Assembly: GCA_017354895.1 (NCBI GenBank)
Contig: CP071493.1
Span: forward strand, 5,332,001-5,396,000
Reading direction: 5' to 3'
Length of the DNA stretch: 64,000 nt
Origin: Podospora comata
Lineage: Eukaryota; Ascomycota; Sordariomycetes; Sordariales; Podosporaceae
Every line of letters begins with the position of its first letter. Within the stretch, counting starts at the first letter, position 1. Below, piece by piece: positions 11,936 through 21,613 of the stretch. Under the pieces are notes generated by a model. The model worked only from the letters and a program-made list of their open reading frames with translations, searched no databases and was not told the DNA's origin. The position numbers and the translations under genes were made by a program.

Positions 11936-14313
11936 ATGACGGCTGTTGCGAGTCCCCCTAGCTTTCCAAACCTCAACCGACCGGGATGGATGAATGGAGG
12001 CCAGCTTCTTAACACGATCAATTCGGAAGATGCCAGAGGAGTGAACATGCCCATGCCTCGCAAAACTCTGCCGCGATCAAACTCGTCGTCGTCGGTCTCG
12101 TCGACGTCTTCCAACGGGTCGACATCCACCGTGACTTCCAATGCCAGTTCTCAAATGAACGGCGGTTCTGTGTCTTCCGCCGGCGACACGGGTGCGTGGC
12201 CAAACGGTGCACCACGCAAGAGGCCCCAGCAAAAGGGCCCATGGCCAAATCCCAAAACCGAAGGAACAAACGAATTTGCCAGAACATCATCGGTTCGACC
12301 ACCAATGACGAACGGGGTCAACGGTGCATCATCACTACAGCCACCACAATCGATACTAGCAACGCCGCAGAATCAACTGATGGCTCCCAATGGACTCCCA
12401 CGAGGCTCTGATGGTGCCGCTTCAGGCCGGCAACCTGTCCTTTACTTGCTTTCTCTCAACGGCAGCTTCGAACGCAAGACCATCTCGGTTCCCTATTACC
12501 CCGACACCCTGCGTATTGGACGGCAAACAAATAACAAGACGGTCCCAACACCTGTCAACGGATTCTTTGACAGCAAAGTGCTATCCCGACAACATGCCGA
12601 GATTTGGGCCGACCCCAGCGGCAAGATTTTTATTCGGGATGTCAAGTCCTCCAACGGTACATTTGTCAACGGGAGCCGGCTGTCGCCTGAAAATAGAGAA
12701 TCTGAGCCGCACGAACTACAAACAGCTGACCACCTTGAACTTGGTATTGACATTGTTAGCGAGGATCAAAAGACCGTCGTTCATCATAAAGTCGCCGCCA
12801 AGGTCGAGCATGCCGGATTCATATCGCCGGCCAATAATGTGATGGAAATGAGCTTTGGAGACCTGGACCCTTCCAACAATCCAATGATGCAGCTCAGTGG
12901 TGTTCCATTCCGAGGCCGACCAACAAATCAGTCAGCAATGGCAGGGAGTCGCGTATCTCCGAGTAACGCTGGAGTTGTAGGAAACCTAGCTCAACAGCGT
13001 CCATACCATTGGCAGAGTATCACCACAGAACACATAATCAAGAGGCTCCAGGCATGTTTGTTCCCGAGTTTGAGGGAAAGCTAATCATCGCTAACTTTTA
13101 CTTGCAGACCGAGATTCGGAATGCGAGACAGCAACAAGCTGATATTGCTAGAACAGGCCAATTCCTCAACGCTCTGCTATCCAAGGACGATGTCAAGAAC
13201 TTGGACAAACCTGAAGCGCCAGAAGCCCCCAAGAGTTTTGTCAACGGAAATGTCTCTTTCCGATCCGATGGCGGGAAAACGAGGTTTTCCGACCCGCCAG
13301 CGCCTCCCCCGTCACAACCACTTCCAGAGAAACCAGATGCCGCTCGCCCTGGATCTTCCGATGTTGCGTCGCTGAAGCGAGGCCCAACAGAGAAGCCCAA
13401 ACTCGCAAACATCTCACCCATTCTTCCTGATAACACCAACAGCCTCCGCATTTCGCAACTCACAGAACAGCTCAATAACGCCCAGAAGGCTCTTGACGAA
13501 ACCAGCCAAAAAGCACGGGATTTGGAAGAAGAGTTGAACAGGGAGCGCGAGGCACGGTTACTGGTCGAGGGCCAGATGCAGAAGATGAACGAGGAGAGTA
13601 CGCATGTGAAGGTCAATGGCTCTGTGGGCATTCCTCTTGTCAATGGTCATTCTGAACTCGACAAGGCCTTCAACCCCCCAGCGGAAACCCAAACACCAGC
13701 CGAAGTTGACCCGGTGACCGTCACTCCTGAATCAGGAAGTTACTCGCCGGTGGTCGATAAGACCGCGGCTATGGTAGTAGCATACCAGGCTCAAATCGAT
13801 ACGATGGCCCAGGAAATGGCCAAAATGAAGGAGCACATGGAGAGCTACCGCGCTCGGGCTGAGAAGGCCGAGGCTGATAGAGACGCTGGCAGCAAAACAC
13901 TGGCAGAACTGGTCCTCCAGATTCGCCAACGCGACGAGGAGGATAAGAAGCGGGCAGCGGAGAAGCAGTCACGGTCACGGTCTAGGGAGGCCAGACGACG
14001 TGGCCGGAGCCAAAGCCCAAGGGCCGAGGAAAAGCTGGAGCACACTACCAACGGTAGCGCGACCAAACCCCACGCGCAGATCGACGGTGCGGCATCCGAA
14101 GCGGACGACGCTGAGGATATCTCGCCTGTATCGAGATCAGTCACAGTGAAGCCCAACTCGGTGGGCGCGTTGGCGGTGCAGGGTGATGGACAGCGTCCTC
14201 TGGCGATAATACAAATACTACCGTACGCGACCGCGTTTGGGGTTGTGCTCTTTGGCATGGGGCTTATGGGGTACATCAACGATTGGCAGCTGCAACCGCA
14301 CCCAAACCGGTAG
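11936..14313 (+). CDS. FHA-domain, tail-anchored STRIPAK subunit (PRO45/SLMAP/Far9-10 type)
   Basis: Exons 11936-13051 and 13108-14313 give 773 residues. The order is: Ser/Asn-rich disordered N-terminus; FHA phosphopeptide-binding domain (about 165-280) with LRIGRQ, SRQHAEIW and SSNGTFVNG; a conserved helix IIKRLQ...TEIRNARQQQADI across the intron; two coiled coils (about 480-535 and 590-670); an RS-rich patch; and one C-terminal membrane helix (about 738-763) with a short luminal tail. This architecture is that of SLMAP, Sordaria PRO45 and yeast Far9/Far10, subunits of the striatin-interacting phosphatase and kinase complex. PRO45 is reported at ER, nuclear envelope and mitochondria and is needed for fruiting-body development and hyphal fusion. 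The only frame-compatible intron is GC-AG (donor CAG|GCATGT, 56 bp, GCTAAC branch site). The gene's symbol in this species is not known. Confidence 0.9.
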
Positions 14314-16281
14314 ATCAGGTTTGGGAGATGGCGGCGGCGCTGAGTCACACGACAAACAGTTTACAAACCAACTTGACGACCACCACCCAAGGACAACCAA
14401 AAAAGACATGATGATTATGAGCAAGAAAAGACAAATTTACAACCACAAGAACAACTTTTAATCGCCTCTCGCCCACCACGCCCTACGTACCTATTTTCTG
14501 AGCTTTTTTGGGGGGAAGATGACGACGGAACGGAACTGGACTTCTTGAACCCTGGGTTTTCCTTTGTCACACAACAACATTTTTTTAAAACGTATAAACT
14601 GGTACTCTTCGGCTTTTTTATGTTTTTTTAACGTAGCGTTTACACCGACACAAACACGCACTCTCAACAACGAGTTCGCAGCCAATCAACTTCTCTTTTT
14701 TCTCTCTGTTATAACTGCTTTTTTTTGTTCTCCAATGAAAATCATTTTTATTTTGTACATGTAACAACCTTTGAATTCTAGGCGTCTCGATTTTCTCGGC
14801 TTGTTGCAAATCTATGTTTGGTGCTTCTCTTGGGGTGTTGTTGAATTTTGGGGATGGGTTGGGATTGTACGGAGGGATGTATGAGGGAGTTGGTTGCTTG
14901 TTGAGCACTTGAAATTTGGAGCTTTTTACTTGTTGAGCTTGTGTGGTTTGTATTTGGATGTGTAGCGGGGGAAAGGGATAATGAAGGGTTATACTAGGAC
15001 ATGATGATTGGTTTGGGTTGGGTAGGGGTCTTTAACAAGAAAGGAATGGAATGGATGGTGTTATTCTCTGGAAGCTGTGTGTGATGCGTGTAAAGGTACG
15101 GTTTGCGTATGGTATGTGATTATGAGTATGTGTAACTTACCTACCTCGCTGCTGGCGCTTGGCTGAGGGGGCAGTAGGATAAGGGGAATGGGAGCGATGA
15201 ATCATCTTTGAAAGGTTGTGTCTGTCTTGATGTTTTGGTGATAAGTGACCATGTCAAGCGGCCTTGCCTCTGAGGGAATGGGACGGGGGCAACTCACCAT
15301 AACTGCAATTACTCGTAACTATCCATCCGTAGGCGAATCGCTATAAACTGCAAACTTTTCTAAGGCGGCGGGGAAACATCTTTGTTGTTGTGCAAATTGA
15401 AACAACAGCCATCAAACCCCCTCAAACGGGGTGTCAGATTTTTTTTAAGCAAACGAGATTAGCGATAGCACGTTGTGGCAATGATCCAACAAATCCTGTT
15501 GCAAGCTGAGCTTACTTGGACCCCCCAACTGGCCAATCTTGGGGTGTGTGTGTGTGGCGTGTCGGGCAAGGTTGCTGTGCAGTTTGAGAGTTTCGGCAAA
15601 GGCTCGGACCACTTGACCATGAGAAACGTGGGGGACTTGGCGTGCTGGTAAATAAGTTTTTTGTTTTGGGTTAGATATGGCCGTTGCATTTAGCTTTAGA
15701 CTTCATTGAGCATCAGGCTGAGTTTATAGGTATGTTGGGTTGTTTTTTGGGAAAGGCTACCAATCTACGTATCTTGGCCGCAGACACACGAGTTTACGCG
15801 CATAATTTTGGTGCATATCGCAAGATGCCAACTTGTGTAGTAGCTCTTTCAAAGACATTCATTCTGAAGTAAGTAGATTGGCGAATGGTTTCGTCAGATA
15901 TTCATTGAGGTATATCAACCGCGTAATAGTCTCACAACATCTCCGTTGTGCTTTTTTTCTCTCTTAATTTATTGTACACAGCTTGTTGAAGATGAGTGGT
16001 AAATCATCGCAGTTTCTGAGAAATATCAAGGCCAAGGAAAATGGTTTTGCGGCATATGTGGGGGACGGCTGCCCTTTAGAGTTGATGATGGGGTTCAGGT
16101 TTGGTGGCTCTGATATGTTGGCTTGTAAATATGCTTGTGCCCATTCACAACCCAAAAAGAAACGGCTGGGAAAAAAAAGAAGGCATGTGTGATCTCGCGG
16201 TCTGCTCAGAGGAGATGGTACTTACATATCCCCGTCACCGATCTCATCCACGTGTTGTCACGCTCTGGCCCCGGCTGAGGA

Positions 16282-16375
16282 GCAGGGTGGGCAATAAGCC
16301 AAGTAATTACTTACTTGACATGCAAGCCAAGTCAGACCCTAAGCTTGACTTAACTTGGCTTATTGCCTACCCTGC
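16282..16375. repeat. Short inverted-repeat (MITE-like hairpin) element
   Basis: Arms of 23 bp at 16282-16304 and 16353-16375 are inverted copies with one mismatch (core GGCAATAAGCCAAGT). They enclose 48 bp that repeat the CAAGCCAAGTC theme. No obvious target-site duplication is visible and there is no coding capacity. It could be a non-autonomous hairpin element or a decayed remnant; no copy elsewhere in the window confirms mobility. Confidence 0.6.
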
Positions 16376-16499
16376 CGAGGAGATGAAACTTTTCTTTGCT
16401 ACCAGAGCATGGTGTCGTCTGTCGAGGTCATTTCGATACTGTAATATATGTACTTGAAGAAGGCAAATTCGGTGCCGTTGGGGTGTGGTGTGGCAGTAT

Positions 16500-16990
16500 C
16501 GTGAATCGTAATATATACAAGGTGTGACAAGGGCTGGGTATTAGGGTTTGGAATAGTAGTTCAATTCAGCTAATAAGCTTTAATAGCCTCGAATTCCTCA
16601 GTAAAAAAACAAAAAAGAAGATCTAGGAATATAAATAGGTCCGAAGGATATATAGATATTTATTACTAAATAATCCGTACCCTATAACTTTAACGATTAT
16701 TAAAACCTTTAATAACCACAAGGTATAAATTACCTACTTGACTTCTAACTACTAACTCTCGACGTATAGGTAGATAGTAGTTGGGCCGTAGTGTGGCCGG
16801 TTGGCCAGTTAACGTGTAACACAAGGAGTGTCGTCGTACCGCGTCGAGTTGGTCGTATTCCAAACGCCTGTAATTCCTAAACACCAGTACCGAACTCCTA
16901 AACGCCTAGGCGGCTGTGACTCCTGAATTCCTGTAACTCCCAAACACCTGAAACGCCGAGTACCGAAACCGGTAGATGTCTTGTCTTCGG
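16500..16990. other. AT-rich, TpA-rich island with degenerate short repeats
   Basis: From about 16500 to 16740 the sequence is far more AT-rich than its surroundings and full of TA steps, with no open frame. At 16861-16970 a loose repeat of CCTAAACGCC/TCCCAAACACC and TGTAATTCC/TGTAACTCC occurs. This is what an old repeat eroded by repeat-induced point mutation looks like in sordariomycetes, but no element family can be named. Confidence 0.4.
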
Positions 16991-18416
16991 GTGGAAAGGT
17001 CCTCCGAAGCCAAGCGGAGTGTGACTGCTGAGTGGCTGAAACCTAGATAGCAAGCCATGTTAGTTCACATGCTGGCTGTGCAAGACTTTGAAATTGTCTG
17101 AGCAGACCGCTTGACCATGAGGCCTTATTTGTTGGTGGAGTACTCGGCCAGATTTGGACTGATAACCTGCCATTCTTGGAGAGCCACAGAATGTGATAAG
17201 TGCGAGTTGGTTTAGGCCATATTTTTGAAGACTGAGCACAATCGTATTGCGTCGTGTAGAATTAGCAAGTAAATGTAAAAGGCGATCTTTTCTCGGCTAT
17301 GGACTTAGTGAAATGATGTTGAAGGAGTGACGCGGTCGATGCGTGATACTCGAACCTCCTGCCAAAACAGAAAACCTTGGTGTTAAGATCATGGGTGAAG
17401 CAGCAGAGCGCACGATAGCTCTGCCCTAGAAAATCCATACCATTTTTTCTATCTCCAATGATTCCTGTATCACACATGTGTTTTTCTGGTACCTGCAGAT
17501 TGCAGAGGATGGGTAACGTCAAAAGTCGGAGCATATGCTCCGTGTTGGAAGTCAACGATCGGAAAGCCTCCAATCGAAAAATTACAATCATGAATATTCG
17601 ACCATCCATCTGGTGCAACGCTCTCAAAACAATCAGTCGTTGTTGTTCAAACATAGAATGGACGCGAGATCGTGTGGCTTGAGGATGTTGAATGGCTGCT
17701 GATCTTGGCTCAAGGCCCAGCTGGTGTGATGGGTAGTACCCAGGTAGGTTAGCTTTTTGGTACTTATCACCAAACTGAAAATCTGCTGGGGATGAGGGAT
17801 GGTTTGGTACCGAATCCGCCTTGGAAAGCAAGCTTGTGGATGGCGTAACCAAAAAAAGAAAAGAAAAAAAAACAAAACAAAAAAGGACCGCCTTGGGACT
17901 CTGGTGTGATTGGTGGCCAGGTTCAGAGAAGGGCGGGCGGTTTATGGTGCGAAAGTGCTGGACAGAGTTTAGTATGGGGTGTGGTGGGAGAAGCTGAAGT
18001 TGTAATATTCATTGTTGACATCCGAGCCTAAGTACCTGTAGTGTCAAATTGTTAATGATAGGTAAATTGGATCGTTCTTCTTCCCATCATGCCCTCCTCT
18101 TTCAGACCAGGGTCAGGCATCCATATCTATCACCCTCAGAAGGCACGGCTCAGCAACTGTTGCCCACCATATCACCCACCTTCTTCAATTCTCACTCAGA
18201 ATGTATTTCTCACTTTGACCTTCACTCTTACCTCTCTCTGACCACTTAACTCATTATATCTCACCTCTCAGCCCTCACTCCTTACGCAAGACACTTACTT
18301 CTCAAGCTCATATTTCCTCAATCTTCACTCACTCGCAAGACTCGCAAGTTACACGCACATTGTTTCACAACCAATCCGAAAATGGGCATTGTACTAGAAC
18401 AACAACATTGTTTATT

Positions 18417-18491
18417 CCAAAAAAAAAAAAAAGGGGGGGTTCGAACGTAAACACTTTTGAAACGCACTTTGAAGGGGGTTTTTTTTTTGGG
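18417..18491. repeat. Poly-A/poly-G and poly-T inverted pair
   Basis: CC followed by 14 A and 7 G (18417-18439) faces GGGGG, 10 T and GGG (18474-18491). The CC-poly-A and poly-T-GG arms could pair across about 45 bases. It lies about 150 bp past the 3' end of the minus-strand Cys-cluster gene. It may be only a homopolymer coincidence. Confidence 0.35.
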
Positions 18492-18636
18492 TATTTTTAA
18501 GATTTTACGAGCTTTTTTTCGTGATTTTCGCTTTTTCTCTACAAAACACCAGTTGACACACACAATCCGACAGATATCACCCCTTCAAACAAACAGGCAC
18601 TGTATGTTGTTCTACACCAAAGTTCCTGTTTCCGAC

Positions 18637-19323
18637 TCAGTCAAGATTGATCTTGAACCTACCATGTTGCTCGTACCGCCTCTCGCACTCCCCGCACTTC
18701 ACATGCACGCGGCAATGGGAGCACTTGTACTCGTGCCCGGAGTTGTAGCACTCGCAACAACAGCACGTCCACACCCGTTTGTCCTGCGCCGCACCTTTGT
18801 TTTTCGTGTGCCTCTCACCGAAGTTGTCCAGCCAGGCCTGGCCGGTGACAAAGTTCTCGAGTCGAATCTCGCCGTCGAGCCACTCCTTTTCCTGCTCGGC
18901 GTAAGCGCGGGCATGAGAGGTTTCGTGGTCGATTCTGGCTTGTTCGAAACGAGCATTGTACCAGTTGCGGCGGGCGTGGAGCTCGGCGAGCGAAGGCCCA
19001 ACGATTTTTATGGTGGTTTTGCGCGGGGACGTGGGGGTGTCGGCCGTGGTGTCCCAGGACTGTGTTGAGTTAGTACTCGGAAGGTTTTGTCGGCGCGGTG
19101 GAAGGATTCGCTCATTACCTGCTGCCAAAACTGTCCGTTTGGAAAAGCTAAGAGCAAGGAGGTTGCCGCCCTGATGGGAGTTAGGGGTAATGGTGGACTC
19201 GGAGGAGGGAGAATTGTTGGCGTTGGACGCTGGGAGGCCGTGGTGAATGACGGTAGAGCAAGAGCCCCCGTGGGAGGGGTCTGACTCCTCGTCAGACAGC
19301 CACAAAGAGTTGTTGGAAGCCAT
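18637..19323 (-). CDS. Hypothetical protein with C-terminal Cys/His cluster
   Basis: Unrecognised. It is a single frame of 228 residues from the ATG at 19323; the frame is open further upstream but without another ATG. The N-terminal half is Ser/Thr/Asn-rich and probably disordered. The middle (about 100-180) is charged and helical. The last 45 residues hold a dense metal-binding-like cluster: CCCCEC at 187-192, then HxxxCxxC (197-204) and CxxC (210-213), ending in a basic tail. This resembles short zinc-binding modules seen in fungal orphan proteins and may be RNA-, DNA- or protein-binding. A strong intron-like segment (GTAATG, ACTAAC, ACAG; 59 bp) lies inside around 19061-19119, but removing it shifts the downstream Cys frame, so the unspliced reading is preferred. 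The coding call is fairly likely; function is unknown. Confidence 0.6.
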   Translation of the reverse strand: MASNNSLWLSDEESDPSHGGSCSTVIHHGLPASNANNSPSSESTITPNSHQGGNLLALSFSKRTVLAAGNERILPPRRQNLPSTNSTQSWDTTADTPTSPRKTTIKIVGPSLAELHARRNWYNARFEQARIDHETSHARAYAEQEKEWLDGEIRLENFVTGQAWLDNFGERHTKNKGAAQDKRVWTCCCCECYNSGHEYKCSHCRVHVKCGECERRYEQHGRFKINLD

Positions 19324-20873
19324 GTTTAAGTCTAGCAAGATGGTGGAAGGGCGAGTTGTTAGTAGTGATCGAAGAGTGCAGAAAAGAGTTTGAGGTACTG
19401 GGTCGAGGCGGAACTCGAAGATGTAGTCAGTTTGCTCAGCTTTCACACTCGATGTCTATCAAAAAGGCGGTGGGGAAATTCTTCGTCTGACCGAACGCGC
19501 CTTCCACTCTGCTTAAATATCTCCATTGGGGATGGGAGTTGCGTTACAGAACGAGTGTTGATATCTGAACATTGGTGTTGTTCTGTGTCTGAACATTGGT
19601 GTTGTTCTGTGCGCTCAGGAGCTGTTCTTCTGCGAACAATGGACAAAGAACCGACAATGTTGTTGTCACTGAAGCAGCTGTCATGTAAGTGTCCTGGATA
19701 CAAACTCTTTTTTCAAACCATGGATTGTTTCCAAAAGTTAGAAATCATCACTCCAATCTTAACACTCACTTGCTGGGTCCCCTTGCCTAGGTGCAACTCA
19801 TCGTGTGCGCTCAAGAATTGAAACCCAGCCTTCAAACTAGCATCATGTTTTAGATATGGGAATTTGGTTTTGGAAATCAGATAGCCAATGTCTAAAAGAT
19901 ATATCCTGTCTTGATGCTACCTTGAGTCGATGCAACCGTCTTACGATGGATTTCGAGTGTGTAAGAATCAACTAAAATTGCTGTCAACGGTATAACGAGC
20001 GGTAGGAGACCGGTTCGGGTTTCATTAAGTAATATATACACTAGGTTTCTGGTGCGTATAGCTAGCTATTCTTTCCTCCACGAAGGGAATGTTGTCTTGA
20101 CATAGCCCCTGAACCCCTGAATCCTCAAGTACCACCGGGCTGGATAAACGCTGCAATCTTTCAGATTCATATCATAATGATATTGATAGACGAAGTCACA
20201 GTAAACAATGAACCAGAAACGAGGAAACCGGTGAGGAAGCTGGGCCAATGTCGGTTAAAATACAAGTGATGACTGCTGCCCAATGGTCCCGGTACCGGGC
20301 AAACCACCCCAAATCAAACACGGGCATGTTTAACCAAGCCAAGCCAAAACAGGCAACACACATCAAACGCTTTCCATCGTGCTTACTTAACCGACGTGCA
20401 TATTATTCAGGGTAGTAAGCCGGCTATAACAGTGGTCTATTGAGCCTCACCATGCAGGTCCTTACTGAGCATAGGGGGTGGATAGTCCTGATCAAAATGG
20501 GACCCGCTCTTGGCTGTTCGATAAGGGGATAGTGGAGATGAGGTCCTGGTATGAGTGCTGTGTAGAGAAACGAGAATCAATCATTGCTCTACCATTATAA
20601 GAGCAATCGGGGCACGGTGGAAACAGAAGACGCCTTCAATTCAATAAAGACTCCTGGCTTTTCCATCCGATACATTATAGAAATGCTCGTTCATTAAGAG
20701 AGAGCGAGAACCAAAGTCGAGACTGTTCTGGTGGCCTCGTCTGTTCAACAAGGAAGGTGATTCTTGTGGGTGGATGTCTCTGTAAGCTGACGAGGAATGT
20801 TGAGTGATACTCCAGGACTGTAACTCCACTACACAACTGCGGTGAAGTAAATGAAGTAAGACTTGGTTGTAAC
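19324..20873. other. Intergenic, 1.5 kb
   Basis: Upstream flank of the Cys-cluster gene. It contains the 24-bp direct duplication at 19564-19611. From about 20400 the sequence carries no supported gene. No RNA gene is seen. Confidence 0.5.
19564..19611. repeat. Perfect 24-bp tandem duplication
   Basis: Two identical adjacent copies (unit TCTGAACATTGGTGTTGTTC plus TGTG) at 19564-19587 and 19588-19611. It lies 240-290 bp upstream of the start of the Cys-cluster gene, so it could sit in its promoter. Perfect identity suggests a recent slip or duplication. Confidence 0.85.
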
Positions 20874-21231
20874 ATGCCAAGACCTCCAAGACTGATACTC
20901 CACTCGAGGCTAAAATATTCAACCCTTGGTAGCATCATCTGCTGTGGGTATCGAAATGGTCGCCGTCGAAGTCTTCGATATCCATCAGTACCTGCCTCTG
21001 GTCAGCATGTTGGGAAGATTGTGGCCAACGCCCAGGAGTTCCCCTACTTTGCCGTGGTTGGGTAAGTAGTTTCTTTCCCAGAAAAGACTGCCAAACAGTT
21101 ACTAATCCCTTGTTTCTAGGAGTGGGAACAATGGACGCCTGCGCCCTTTCACCATCCGCAAGGATAACCAGGGTGTTTTGTACAGGGATGGTCAGGGATA
21201 CGACTGCAGAGCCATTTATGTTGCTGTGTAG
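20874..21231 (+). CDS. Small doubtful gene; possible remnant of a secreted RNase-like protein
   Basis: Two exons, 20874-21061 and 21120-21231, are joined by a well-formed 58-bp intron (GTAAGT, TTACTAAT, TCTAG) that keeps frame, giving about 99 residues. The second half reads like protein: a YP turn, an EFPYFAVVGSG segment and a C-terminal GVLYRDGQGYDCRAIYVAV. The order YP..., EFP...SG, then a strand ending in Cys loosely recalls small fungal guanyl-RNase-fold proteins, but the catalytic His/Glu/Arg set cannot be placed, and this is inference. No signal peptide is visible at the present ATG, so either a 5' exon was missed or the gene has lost its start. It could also be a chance open frame around one good intron. 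Confidence 0.35.
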
Positions 21232-21613
21232 GTTGTAGGAACTGTTTGTGGGCAGTAGGTAGATGCTTTGCTGGTTGTTGGTGAGGACTTCGCTCGTTTC
21301 TACTGGTTCCCACCAAAGTCAATATTTAAGCAAATACGTAGTTCAAATCGTGTGCTGTGCATCATGAAAGATCCAAGACACCTTTCCCACCCAAGCCTGC
21401 CAAGACACAGACCCCTGTCGCTCAGTCATCACTTTCTCTCCGCACCCTCGGCGCTCGAGTTTTATCTGATCATCTGATAAGATCATTCATTGCTGAGCGA
21501 GCTGGCAACACCCCTCATTTCGCTCATCAACATCATTCATTATTACCGTTCCACTACATCCGGATCCTTATTCTTATCATCGATCCATCTCTCCCCTCCT
21601 GTGGAAGGGAACG
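21232..21613. other. Promoter-side gap before ferric reductase gene
   Basis: About 380 bases, pyrimidine-rich toward the ATG at 21614 (TC-rich stretches at 21400-21470 and 21580-21600), as in many fungal promoters. No gene is seen. Confidence 0.5.

Larger units (their letters stand above)
14314..18636. other. Gene-poor stretch of 4.3 kb
   Basis: The first 700 bases are T-rich 3' flank. The rest holds a short inverted-repeat element (16282-16375), an AT-rich island with degenerate repeats (about 16500-16990), purine runs near 17850-17886, and a poly-A/poly-G/poly-T cluster at 18417-18491. A 196-codon minus-strand frame at 17262-17852 lacks an ATG start at its end and has no recognisable motif, so it is not annotated. 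No RNA gene is supported. Confidence 0.5.

Noticed and set aside
17340-17360. tRNA B-box-like GGTTCGAGTATC on the minus strand
   Set aside because: No complementary T-stem, acceptor or A-box around it.
17262-17852. 196-codon minus-strand open frame
   Set aside because: Begins with TTG, composition like random sequence, lies in a gene-poor AT-variable region; kept as possible only with transcript support.
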